Positions 6,337 to 12,666 of a DNA stretch of 12,666 nt are shown in pieces (the stretch's first letter is position 1; each line of letters opens with the position of its first letter). Location: contig JAEWFB010000130.1 of assembly GCA_023389095.1 (NCBI GenBank), positions 1 through 12,666 of the forward strand, given 5' to 3'. The stretch comes from Actinomycetes bacterium. Lineage in GTDB: Bacteria; Actinomycetota; Actinomycetes; Actinomycetales; Dermatophilaceae. The position numbers and the translations under genes are program-made. The notes under the pieces were generated by a model. That model saw only the letters and a list, made by a program, of their open reading frames with translations. It made no database searches and was not told the origin of the DNA.

Positions 6337-6385
6337 ACGACACACCAGCACGATCCATGACATCCCAGGACACCCAGGAGGACCA

Positions 6386-6868
6386 GTGACCGCCCTCGGC
6401 GACTTCACGGCGACGACGATCGACGGACGGGACAGCTCGCTGTCCGAGTACGAGGGCCAGGTCGTCCTCGTCGTCAACACCGCGAGCGAGTGTGGCTTCA
6501 CGCCCCAGCTCGCCGGGCTCGAAGAGCTCTACCGGGCCCACCGCGACCAGGGCTTCGCCGTCCTCGGCTTCCCGTGCAACCAGTTCGGTGGCCAGGAGCC
6601 GGGCACCGAGGCCGAGATCAGCGGGTTCTGCCAGAAGAACTACGGGGTCACCTTCCCGATGTTCGCCAAGGTCGAGGTCAACGGCTCCGACGAGCACCCG
6701 CTCTTCACGTGGCTCAAGTCGGAGGGCGGGGGGCTCCTGGGCTCCCGGATCAAGTGGAACTTCACCAAGTTCCTCCTCGGGCGCGACGGCCAGGTCATCG
6801 GGCGCTGGGCACCGACGACGGAGCCCTCCGCCCTCGTCGGCGAGGTCGAGGCGGCACTCGGCGACTGA
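6386..6868 (+). CDS. Glutathione peroxidase family protein (Cys type, probably thioredoxin-dependent)
   Basis: A 160-aa thiol peroxidase of the thioredoxin fold, reducing hydrogen and organic peroxides in the cytoplasm. Motifs appear in order: NTASECGFT with peroxidatic Cys36; GFPCNQFGGQEPG with Gln70; CQKNYGVTFPMF with Cys82 as likely resolving cysteine; and KWNFTKFLLG with Trp124 and Asn125 of the catalytic tetrad. Codon 36 is TGT, so this is not a selenoprotein. The Cys82 arrangement is that of family members recycled by thioredoxin; actinomycetes generally lack glutathione. GTG 6386 is the start: AGGAGG lies 5 nt upstream and the protein begins with the usual short lead into the fold. The gene follows the octamer repeat and is separated from pabB by 79 bp. 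Confidence 0.94.
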   Translation: MTALGDFTATTIDGRDSSLSEYEGQVVLVVNTASECGFTPQLAGLEELYRAHRDQGFAVLGFPCNQFGGQEPGTEAEISGFCQKNYGVTFPMFAKVEVNGSDEHPLFTWLKSEGGGLLGSRIKWNFTKFLLGRDGQVIGRWAPTTEPSALVGEVEAALGD

Positions 6869-6935
6869 CGGGGGCCGTGGGAGCGAGGCGCGGCCGACCG
6901 GGCCGGCGCGGTCGGCGCACTCGCTGCCGGAGCCC

Positions 6936-6941
6936 TACGAT
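6936..6941 (+). promoter_or_regulatory. -10 box for leaderless pabB transcript
   Basis: TACGAT ends 6 nt before the GTG at 6948, fitting initiation at the G of the start codon. No ribosome-binding sequence precedes the GTG. It would drive the three-gene pabB-pabC-PGPGW unit. No -35 is recognisable. Confidence 0.55.
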
Positions 6942-6947
6942 CTGCTG

Positions 6948-7973
6948 GTGGATCTCGCCCGCTTCGCCGACCGGGTCGCCACGACGGTCGTCGACGTCCG
7001 TCACGGCGCCGAGGCTCTCGACGCCCTCGACGGTGAGGGGTTCTGGGCCGTCGTCGCCACCTTCGAGGGGGAGGTCACGGCCGTCCGCTTCGCCGACGTC
7101 GTGCGAGGGGTGCCGGTGCCGCCCGACCTCCCGTGGGCGCCCCTGACGGGGGAGTGGACCTCGTCGTTGGACCGTTCGGAGTACACGGGCGCCGTGCGCG
7201 ACGTCCGGCGCCGGATCGCCTCGGGAACGGTGTACCAGGTCAACGTCTGCCGTGTCGTCCGCCACGAGCTCGCCCCCGAGGTGGATCTCGACGCGCTGGA
7301 CGCCCTTCTGCGACAAGGGAACCCGGCGCCTCATGCCGCTCGCATCCGTTGCGACGCAGCGGGGCTCGACGTCGTCGGCGCCTCGCCCGAGCTGTTCCTC
7401 TCGCGCGCCGACGGACGCGTGGTCACGAGCCCGATCAAGGGCACGGCGCCCACTCCCGAGCAGATGCTGCCGAAGGACCACGCCGAGAACGTCATGATCG
7501 TCGACCTCATGCGCAACGACCTGTCGGGAGTGTGCGAGCCCGGCACCGTGTCGGTCGACGCGCTCTGCGCGGTCGAGCGGCACCCGGGACTGGTCCACCT
7601 CGTGTCGACCGTGAGCGGCCGGCTGCGCACGGACGCCCGCTGGCGCGACATCGCGGCGTCGACCCTGCCGCCCGGGTCGGTCAGCGGGGCACCGAAGTCG
7701 AGCGCTCTGCGGGCCATCGCCGAGCTCGAGAGGGCCCCACGCGGGCCCTACTGCGGAGCCGTCGGCTGGGTCGACGCCGACCGCGCCGAGGCGGAGCTGG
7801 CGGTGGGCATCCGCACCTTCTGGGCCGAGCGCGACGACGCCGGTCGCCGGTGGCTGCACTTCGGCACCGGGGCGGGGATCACGTGGAGCTCGGACCCCGA
7901 GGGGGAGTGGGCCGAGACCGAGCTCAAGGCCGCCCGGCTGGTCGGACTCGCCGCAGGCGCTGTGACACCATGA
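6948..7973 (+). CDS. pabB: Aminodeoxychorismate synthase component I (chorismate-binding enzyme)
   Basis: A 341-aa protein that aminates chorismate to 4-amino-4-deoxychorismate in folate synthesis, using ammonia from a PabA-type glutaminase. The chorismate-binding fold is complete: YQVNVCRV, ASPELFLS, PIKGTAPT with Lys164, DHAENVMIVDLMRNDLSGVC, HLVSTVSGRL, PPGSVSGAPK, GPYCGAVGW and AVGIRTFW. Lys in the PIKGT motif, rather than the Ala of anthranilate synthase TrpE (PIAGT), points to PabB. It is shorter than PabB proteins of about 450 aa because the N-terminal lobe is reduced, as in many actinobacterial forms. GTG 6948 is preferred because a -10 box lies 6 nt upstream and nothing upstream looks like protein of this family. 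The lyase gene follows at once; no pabA is in the window. Confidence 0.92.
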   Translation: MDLARFADRVATTVVDVRHGAEALDALDGEGFWAVVATFEGEVTAVRFADVVRGVPVPPDLPWAPLTGEWTSSLDRSEYTGAVRDVRRRIASGTVYQVNVCRVVRHELAPEVDLDALDALLRQGNPAPHAARIRCDAAGLDVVGASPELFLSRADGRVVTSPIKGTAPTPEQMLPKDHAENVMIVDLMRNDLSGVCEPGTVSVDALCAVERHPGLVHLVSTVSGRLRTDARWRDIAASTLPPGSVSGAPKSSALRAIAELERAPRGPYCGAVGWVDADRAEAELAVGIRTFWAERDDAGRRWLHFGTGAGITWSSDPEGEWAETELKAARLVGLAAGAVTP

Positions 7974-8005
7974 GGCCACCCACGCAGGCCACCCGACGAG
8001 GAGCC

Positions 8006-8851
8006 ATGAGCACGACCACATGCGTCTGGGTCGACGGACGGCTCGTCGACCCCACCGGGCCGGCCCTGTCGGCCCTCGACCACGCCGTCACCGTCGGCGA
8101 CGGCGTCTTCGAGACGGCCAAGATCGTCGACGGCCACCCGTTCGCGCTGTCCCGGCACCACCGCCGCCTCGAGCGCTCCGCAGCCGGCCTGGGTCTGCCG
8201 CCCGTCGATCTCGCGTTCGTCGACAAGGGCGTGGCCGCGGTGCTCGACGGTGACCCGATCCCCTTCGGACGCCTGCGCTACAGCGTCACCGGTGGCGTCG
8301 GCCCCCTCGGCTCCGACCGGGCCGACGCCGAGCTGACCTACATCGTGCTCGCCGCGCCCCAGACGCCACCGCCCGACAGCGGTGCCCTGACCGTCGTGCC
8401 CTGGACGCGCAACGAGCGATCCGCGGTCGCCGGCCTCAAGACGACCTCCTACGCCGAGAACGTCGTCGCCCTGGCGCGAGCCAAGCAGGCGGGCGCCGTC
8501 GAGGCGGTCTTCGCCAACACGCGCGGCGAGCTGTGCGAGTGCACCGGCAGCAACGTCTTCGTCGTCGTCGACGGCGTCGTGCTCACCCCGCCCTCCGACT
8601 CGGGCCTGCTGCCCGGCATCACCCGCGAGCTCGTCCTCGAGTGGGGCCGCGCGGCCGGCGTCGACATCCGGGAGGAGCCCCTGCCCCTCGAGGTGCTCGC
8701 CTCGGCCGACGAGGTGTTCATCACCAGCTCGACCAAGGACGTCCTGCCCGTCCACGCCGTCGACGACCGGGCGATGCCGGCCGAGCACCCGGTCACCGAC
8801 ACCCTGCGGCGGCTCTTCCGCGAGGCGTCCCGACAGGACCTCGACCCGTGA
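8006..8851 (+). CDS. pabC: Aminodeoxychorismate lyase-type PLP enzyme (fold type IV)
   Basis: A 281-aa class IV aminotransferase-family enzyme. In this context it most likely releases pyruvate from aminodeoxychorismate to give p-aminobenzoate. Visible features are WVDGRLV at the start, GDGVFETAKIVDG, RHHRRLERSA, the PLP-binding Lys145 in GLKTTSYAENV, and ECTGSNVF with Glu178 that contacts the pyridine nitrogen. SGLLPGITRELVLEWG and DEVFITSSTKDVLPV follow. Branched-chain and D-amino acid aminotransferases share this fold, but the pabB neighbour favours lyase. ATG 8006 has GAGGAG just upstream. An in-frame ATG at 7970 overlaps the pabB stop as ATGA and would add 12 residues by translational coupling; it cannot be excluded. 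The 3' end overlaps the next gene by 4 nt. Confidence 0.88.
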   Translation: MSTTTCVWVDGRLVDPTGPALSALDHAVTVGDGVFETAKIVDGHPFALSRHHRRLERSAAGLGLPPVDLAFVDKGVAAVLDGDPIPFGRLRYSVTGGVGPLGSDRADAELTYIVLAAPQTPPPDSGALTVVPWTRNERSAVAGLKTTSYAENVVALARAKQAGAVEAVFANTRGELCECTGSNVFVVVDGVVLTPPSDSGLLPGITRELVLEWGRAAGVDIREEPLPLEVLASADEVFITSSTKDVLPVHAVDDRAMPAEHPVTDTLRRLFREASRQDLDP

Positions 8852-9333
8852 CCGGCCCCGACGGCGGACACCCCGACCGGGTGGCGTCCGGCGACGTCGA
8901 CTACTCCGACCCCGACGTGACCCTCGATGCCGACGAGGACCGCTGGGCCTGGCGGGCGCGGCTGCGGCGCAACCGCGTGACGCACCTCGTGTGGCGCAGC
9001 GCCGTCGGCGTCGTGGGTGCCGTCGTCGTGGTGGCCGGGCTCATCATGGTGCCGGCCCCCGGCCCGGGCTGGCTCGTCGTGTTCTTCGGGCTGCTCATCC
9101 TCGCCAGCGAGTTCGAGTTCGCCCAGCGCTGGCTCGACTTCGCGAAGCGACACGTGGGCCGCTGGAACGACTGGATCATGGCGCAGGCCGTCTGGATGCG
9201 CGGTCTCGTCGCCCTCGGGACGCTCGTCGTCGTCTGGGCGGTCATCTGGGGCTATCTCGCCGTCGTCGGCGTCCCGCAGTTCGTGCCGCAGTGGGCCGAG
9301 GACCTGCTGATGCAGCTGCCCGGGATCGACTGA
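8848..9333 (+). CDS. PGPGW-type (TIGR02611-like) integral membrane protein
   Basis: A 161-aa small membrane protein of unknown function. The N-terminal 50 residues are polar and probably cytoplasmic, ending in a basic stretch (RARLRRNR). Hydrophobic segments lie near 51-69, 76-88 and 120-141. The family signature PGPGW is at 71-75, in the turn between the first two segments, followed by FFGLLILASEFEFAQRWLDF. The start GTG overlaps the lyase stop as GTGA, so the gene is translationally coupled to pabC; another in-frame GTG at 8881 is a less likely alternative. The coupling says it is made with the folate enzymes but does not reveal a shared function. About 150 bp separate its end from tRNA-Val. 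Confidence 0.9.
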   Translation: MTGPDGGHPDRVASGDVDYSDPDVTLDADEDRWAWRARLRRNRVTHLVWRSAVGVVGAVVVVAGLIMVPAPGPGWLVVFFGLLILASEFEFAQRWLDFAKRHVGRWNDWIMAQAVWMRGLVALGTLVVVWAVIWGYLAVVGVPQFVPQWAEDLLMQLPGID

Positions 9334-9434
9334 CCGGCACCGACACAGGTCGGCGCGGTCGCCGGCTCGGCGTCGGGTGCGACATCGGATGCGCCGTCGG
9401 ATGGGGCGATTTCCGCCACCGGTCCGGCACAGGC

Positions 9435-9440
9435 TATTGT
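9435..9440 (+). promoter_or_regulatory. Candidate -10 box of tRNA-Val
   Basis: TATTGT lies 41 bp upstream of the tRNA 5' end, matching the position of TATCGT before tRNA-Gly. The sequence further upstream has ATTTCC near the -35 distance, a poor match. The rest of the 148-bp spacer shows no gene. Confidence 0.4.
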
Positions 9441-9481
9441 TTCCCTCCGTCGCCCCGATCGCCGTCGGCACACGGGCGCCC

Positions 9482-9558
9482 GGACGTGTAGCTCAGTTGG
9501 TTAGAGCGCTCGCTTCACACGCGAGAGGTCAGGGGTTCGAGTCCCTTCACGTCCACCA
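9482..9558 (+). tRNA. tRNA-Val (anticodon CAC)
   Basis: A complete cloverleaf. The acceptor GGACGTG pairs with CACGTCC. The D arm is GCTC/GAGC with AGTTGGTTA. The anticodon stem is CTCGC/GCGAG around TTCACAC, giving CAC, which reads GTG, a very frequent valine codon in this GC-rich DNA. The T arm is AGGGG/CCCTT with loop TTCGAGT. Discriminator A (9555) is followed by an encoded CCA (9556-9558), unlike tRNA-Gly in the same window. Confidence 0.97.
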
Positions 9559-9576
9559 GCACCGAACGACCAGAAC

Positions 9577-9623
9577 GGCCCCGAACCGCCCCGAACCGCC
9601 CCCGTGCGGATCGGGGCCTTTTT
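9577..9623 (+). terminator. Rho-independent terminator of tRNA-Val
   Basis: GGCCCCGAACCG (9577-9588) pairs with CGGATCGGGGCC (9607-9618) with one A/A mismatch, followed by five T residues (9619-9623). A second tandem copy of the left arm, CCCCGAACCG at 9589-9598, can pair with the same right arm using a shorter 8-nt loop. This is the only terminator in the window with a classical T tract. Confidence 0.85.
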
Positions 9624-9674
9624 CGTCCGGACGTCCCGGCGCGCGCCGCGGGCGCGGTTGCCAGCGTCACGGAC

Positions 9675-9680
9675 TAGCCT
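9675..9680 (+). promoter_or_regulatory. -10 box for leaderless MOSC transcript
   Basis: TAGCCT ends exactly 7 nt before ATG 9688, the same geometry as at 5285-5298. There is no Shine-Dalgarno sequence. TTGCCA at 9658 is too close (11-bp spacer) to be a normal -35. Confidence 0.6.
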
Positions 9681-9687
9681 GAGCCGC

Positions 9688-10038
9688 ATGAACGCTGCCG
9701 TGTCGAGCCTGTTCATCTATCCCGACTCAGACGCCCCTGGGCAGGAGCTCGACAGCGTCGAGATCACCCCGACCGGTCCTGCCGGCAACCGGGCCAAGAA
9801 GAACGCGGTCCACCTCGTGACGGCGGCCGACTACGTGGAGACGCACCCGAAGGCCAACGTCGTGCTCGACATGGACGCGTCCGTGCTTGAGGGCCTCGTC
9901 GGGCGCACCGTGCGCGTCGGTGACTGCACCCTGCGCATCACTCGCAAGCCCGCGCAGTGCGCAGGCGTCTACGCCGACGTCGTCGAGCCGGGCGAGGTCG
10001 CGGTCGAGGACCTGCTGCTCGTCGCCGAGTCCGAGTGA
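9688..10038 (+). CDS. Minimal MOSC-domain protein
   Basis: A 116-aa protein related to the MOSC domain (molybdenum cofactor sulfurase C-terminal), a beta-barrel used in Moco-dependent sulfur transfer and reductases such as YiiM and mARC. The opening VSSLFIYPDSDAPGQELDSV, the middle GPAGNRAKKNAVHLVTAADYVETHP and RITRKPAQCAGVYADV fit the family. Cys91 in QCAGVYADV sits where the conserved Moco/sulfur-handling Cys of the family lies. It is shorter than usual MOSC proteins (140-270 aa), and the start and stop look natural rather than truncated. ATG 9688 is supported by the -10 box 7 nt upstream. The flavin-reductase-like gene begins 31 bp downstream and may be cotranscribed. Substrate unknown. 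Confidence 0.82.
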   Translation: MNAAVSSLFIYPDSDAPGQELDSVEITPTGPAGNRAKKNAVHLVTAADYVETHPKANVVLDMDASVLEGLVGRTVRVGDCTLRITRKPAQCAGVYADVVEPGEVAVEDLLLVAESE

Positions 10039-10069
10039 CCCCCGGGCGGCCGGCCGGAGCGACGCGCCC

Positions 10070-10591
10070 GTGACGATCCACTCCGAGCACCCGTTCCTCC
10101 CGCCCGAGCCCGAGCGCGACCCGGCGCGCCGGTTGAGGGGCCGGGTCGGGGCCACGGTGACGCTCTGGACCGCTGGGGTCGGGGCCGAGCGCGTCGGGCT
10201 GACGGTGTCGTCCTACCTCGTCGCCGCGGGCGAGCCCGCACGCATCGTGGCCCTGCTCCACCCGGAGTCCGACCTCCTCGAGCGGCTCGAGGAGGAGGGA
10301 ACGGCCGTCGTCGCCCTGCTCGGCTGGCGCCAGCGCGACGTGGCGGACGTCTTCGCGGGCGTGCGCCCGGCCCCCGGAGGCCCGTTCCGCGGCTCGGGGT
10401 GGGAGCAGACCGCCTGGGGGCCGCGGCTGGCCGACGTCGCGACCTGGGCGGGCGTCCGGCTCGACGCCGCTGCCACCCACGACGTCGGGTGGTCGCGCCT
10501 CGTCGAGGTCGTCGTCGAGCACGTCGAGCTCGGCGACGAAGACTCACCTCTGGTGCACCGACGCGGCCGGTACCAGCGACCCGACGCCTGA
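10070..10591 (+). CDS. Flavin reductase-like FMN-binding split-barrel protein
   Basis: A 173-aa protein of the flavin reductase-like split-barrel type. The family's early signature appears as RVGLTVSSYLVAAGEPARIVALLHPESDLLERL, followed by GTAVVALLGWRQRDVADVFAG and GWEQTAWGPRL. Members bind FMN and either reduce flavin with NAD(P)H for a partner monooxygenase or act on F420/FMN substrates. No partner is in view. GTG 10070 is the best start: it places the barrel at the usual distance from the N-terminus. The nearest GGAG is about 11 nt upstream, so translation may depend on the preceding MOSC gene. The gene converges on the acyl-CoA oxidase with only 36 bp between the stops and no clear terminator, so some transcript overlap is likely. 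Confidence 0.85.
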   Translation: MTIHSEHPFLPPEPERDPARRLRGRVGATVTLWTAGVGAERVGLTVSSYLVAAGEPARIVALLHPESDLLERLEEEGTAVVALLGWRQRDVADVFAGVRPAPGGPFRGSGWEQTAWGPRLADVATWAGVRLDAAATHDVGWSRLVEVVVEHVELGDEDSPLVHRRGRYQRPDA

Positions 10592-10627
10592 GCGGAACCG
10601 CTGCGCCGCAGTCGATCCCGGTGGAGC

Positions 10628-12574
10628 TCAGCCGACCGGTGCGCCGTCGTTCATCTCGGTCGACAGCCACCCGTCGGGGATGCCGAAGCCGTCGACGAGC
10701 AGCCCCGCGTGGGGTCGCAGGTCGGAGCACACCTCGTTGACCACGGTGGTGAGGGCCTTGGCCCGGGCCGGGCTGAGCCGGTCGTGCTCGAGGTACCAGG
10801 CCTTGTGCGCCTCGATGGTGGTGAGGGCGTGCAGGTCGCAGACGCGCGAGAGCAGGGCGTGGACCTGCGGGTCCTCGCACTCCTCGACGGCGGCCGCGAA
10901 CGACTCGGTGACGACGCGCTCCACGTGGGCCCGCGCGGTGTCCACGAGGTGGTCCTGGCAGGCGTTGAACACCGCGAACGCGTCGGCGTCGCGTGCCTCG
11001 GCGCGCCGCAGCCGGCGGGCCAGCCCCTCGAGCAGGTGCTCCTCCCGCTCGCGCAGGAGCCGCAGCTGGGTGCCGCGGGACGTGAAGGTCAGGTCCTCGT
11101 CCCGCCCGGGCGCGGCGTCGACGATGCGCTGGACGATGCCGCGCGCGGCAGAGCGCTCGATGACCGTACCGGCGGCGAGGCGTGCCCCGAACCGGACGAT
11201 GCCCACGGTGTCGAGGTCGCCGAACGTCGAGCGGTAGTCGGTGAGCAACGACTTGGCGACGAGCTGGAGCAGGACCGTGTTGTCGCCCTCGAACGTGGTG
11301 AAGATGTCGGTGTCGGCCTTGAGCTGGGCGAGCCGGTTGGCGTGGAGGTAGCCGGCCCCGCCGCACAGCTCGCGGCACTCCTGGATCGTGTCCGTCGCGT
11401 GCCGCGTCGTCAGCGCCTTGACCCCGGCCGCCGTCGTCTCGAGGCGCCGCTGGGCCTCCTCGCCGGGTGTGCGACCGGACAGCACGTCGTCCATGGCGCC
11501 GACGAGGTCGTGCTGGGCGAACTGGAGCGCGTAGGCCGCGGCGACGCGGGGGAGCAGCCGGCGCTGGTAGGTGCGGTAGTCGAGCACGGTGACCTCCTCG
11601 CCACCACCGGGGGGCGCGAACTGCCGGCGGCCGAGGGCGTAGCGCGTGGTGACGGCAAGGGCCGAGCGGGCCGCGGCGCCGGCACCGCCGGCCACGGAGA
11701 TGCGGCCCCGGACCAGGGTGCCGAGCATCGTGAAGAAGCGCCGCGACGGGTTGTCGATGGGGCTGGAGTACCGGCCCTCGTCGTCGATGTCGCCGTACCG
11801 GCCCAGCAGGTTGGTGCGGGGCACCCGCACGTGGTCGAAGGACAGGCGCCCGTTGTCGACGCCGTCGAGCCCGAGCTTCGGACCGCAGTCGGTGGCCGTG
11901 ACGCCGGGCAGCGTGCGGCCCTCCTCGTCGCGCAGCGGGACGAGGACGCAGTGGACCCCCTGCGACACGCCGTCGACGACGAGCTGGGCGAAGACCGCGC
12001 CGACGCGGGCGTCGTGGGCGGCTCCGCCGATGTAGTCCTTGCGCGCGGCCGGGCTCGGCGAGTGCAGGACGAGCTCGTCGGTGGCGGCGTCGTAGGTGGC
12101 CGTCGTCAGGAGCGCCTGGACGTCGCTGCCGTGCCCGGTCTCGGTCATGGCGAAGCAGCCGAGCAGCTCACCGCTCGTGATCCGCGGCACGAGCGTGTCG
12201 TGACGCTCGGTGCCGAGCATCGACACGGCCCCGCCGAACAGCCCCCACTGCACGCCCGCCTTGACGAAGAGGGAGAGGTCGCTGTGCCCGAGCATCTCGA
12301 AGGCAGCGACGGAGTCGCCGTACTGTGCGCTGCCTCCCTGGCGCTCCGGGCAGCCTTGTGCCGCATACGGTTCGGCGGCCAGCAGCTGGAGCTGGCGACG
12401 GACGCGCTCACGGTGCTCCTCGAGAGGGAGGGGGCGCGCCGGCGGCCCGAAGACGGCGTGGTCGAGCTCGCGGCACCGCTCGCGCACGGCCCGGCGCGGA
12501 CCGTCGAGGTGCGCACGCAGGGCGTCCGCGGTCGGCGGGGACAGGACGGGGGCGATGGTCGGTTCAGCGGACAC
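10628..12574 (-). CDS. Acyl-CoA oxidase/dehydrogenase family protein (ACOX-like)
   Basis: A 648-aa flavoenzyme that introduces the trans-2 double bond into acyl-CoA in fatty-acid beta-oxidation. Its length is that of peroxisomal-type acyl-CoA oxidases (650-700 aa), not of ordinary dehydrogenases (about 380). Visible motifs are the flavin/substrate site CFAMTETGHGSD (140-151), GPKLGLDGVDNGRLSFDHVRVPR (231-253), RYALGRRQF (311-319), CGGAGY (404-409) and TTFEGDNTVLLQLVAKSL. In the last motif Glu429 is the likely catalytic base. The long C-terminal helical domain is complete, with no peroxisomal tag as expected in a bacterium. GTG 12574 is the start, with GAGGAGG about 6 nt upstream. Whether electrons go to oxygen or to an electron-transfer flavoprotein cannot be told from sequence. 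No other beta-oxidation gene is in the window. Confidence 0.94.
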   Translation of the reverse strand: MSAEPTIAPVLSPPTADALRAHLDGPRRAVRERCRELDHAVFGPPARPLPLEEHRERVRRQLQLLAAEPYAAQGCPERQGGSAQYGDSVAAFEMLGHSDLSLFVKAGVQWGLFGGAVSMLGTERHDTLVPRITSGELLGCFAMTETGHGSDVQALLTTATYDAATDELVLHSPSPAARKDYIGGAAHDARVGAVFAQLVVDGVSQGVHCVLVPLRDEEGRTLPGVTATDCGPKLGLDGVDNGRLSFDHVRVPRTNLLGRYGDIDDEGRYSSPIDNPSRRFFTMLGTLVRGRISVAGGAGAAARSALAVTTRYALGRRQFAPPGGGEEVTVLDYRTYQRRLLPRVAAAYALQFAQHDLVGAMDDVLSGRTPGEEAQRRLETTAAGVKALTTRHATDTIQECRELCGGAGYLHANRLAQLKADTDIFTTFEGDNTVLLQLVAKSLLTDYRSTFGDLDTVGIVRFGARLAAGTVIERSAARGIVQRIVDAAPGRDEDLTFTSRGTQLRLLREREEHLLEGLARRLRRAEARDADAFAVFNACQDHLVDTARAHVERVVTESFAAAVEECEDPQVHALLSRVCDLHALTTIEAHKAWYLEHDRLSPARAKALTTVVNEVCSDLRPHAGLLVDGFGIPDGWLSTEMNDGAPVG

Positions 12575-12666
12575 GGCGGGCCTCCTCGGCGGGCGTGCTG
12601 GCGGCCCGCACGGTGCGGGCGGTGCGGGCGGGGGTGGGGTCTGGGGCGGGGTCGGCAGGTGACAGG
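12575..12666 (-). promoter_or_regulatory. Upstream region of acyl-CoA oxidase with G-quadruplex-type tract
   Basis: These 92 bp hold the ribosome site, two tandem GGTGCGGGC copies (12612-12629) and, on the plus strand, five G-runs of 3-5 between 12626 and 12651 separated by loops of 1, 1, 3 and 1 nt. That is a strong match to G-quadruplex motifs, on the template strand of the oxidase gene and about 50-77 bp from its start codon. No gene and no clear -10/-35 pair is visible before the window ends. Confidence 0.45.

Noticed and set aside
5115..6338. Minus-strand open frame of 407 codons across tRNA-Gly and the polymerase gene
   Set aside because: It overlaps a tRNA and a gene with intact catalytic motifs. 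Its end encodes only the octamer repeat as PVCRCAG-type repeats.
6491..6493. Possible selenocysteine in the glutathione peroxidase
   Set aside because: The active-site codon is TGT (Cys), not TGA, and the frame is open without recoding.
10592..10627. Possible terminator between the convergent flavin-reductase-like and oxidase genes
   Set aside because: Only 4-5 bp overlapping hairpins (GCGG/CCGC, CTGCG/CGCAG) can be drawn in the 36 bp, too weak to call.
9969..11378. Minus-strand open frame of 469 codons
   Set aside because: It covers the acyl-CoA oxidase in another frame and the flavin-reductase-like gene antisense. It is Arg/Ala/Pro-rich without domain motifs.

Overview
The window is uniformly GC-rich with strong G/C bias at third codon positions. 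It carries GTG starts, leaderless TAnnnT-start signals, a MalT-type LuxR regulator, a SHOCT protein, a PGPGW-type membrane protein and a stand-alone LigD-type polymerase domain. Together these point to the chromosome of an actinomycete, plausibly Micrococcales/Intrasporangiaceae-like, though the family-level guess is weak. There is no insertion sequence, integrase, CRISPR array or obvious foreign island. Most of the window reads as ordinary chromosome.

Left part (1-4098). A large MalT/LAL-type LuxR regulator runs leftwards, and its last residues lie beyond base 1. It is divergent from a rightward group of three small genes: a 77-aa unknown protein, a DUF6325-like protein with an FG-GAP-like DxDGDGxxD loop, and a proline-rich SHOCT protein. 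A 107-bp divergent spacer contains a 15-bp palindrome that could be the operator. This regulator plus small-protein module is the least understood and most interesting part of the window. It ends in a strong hairpin, followed by a second hairpin belonging to the convergent amidotransferase gene.

Middle (4099-6868). An orphan class II glutamine amidotransferase on the minus strand is followed by tRNA-Gly(GCC) with a perfect 17-bp terminator stem. Next come a leaderless stand-alone LigD-type polymerase/primase gene, a short tandem octamer array and a Cys-type glutathione peroxidase.

Right (6948-12666). A compact folate operon encodes aminodeoxychorismate synthase component I (leaderless GTG), an aminodeoxychorismate lyase-type PLP enzyme and a PGPGW membrane protein overlapping by 4 nt. 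Together the first two would convert chorismate to p-aminobenzoate if a glutamine amidotransferase subunit (PabA) is supplied from elsewhere. tRNA-Val(CAC) with a classical T-tailed terminator follows, then a minimal leaderless MOSC protein and a flavin-reductase-like protein. On the minus strand, converging from the right edge, is a full-length acyl-CoA oxidase for beta-oxidation, with a dense G-quadruplex-type tract in its upstream region.
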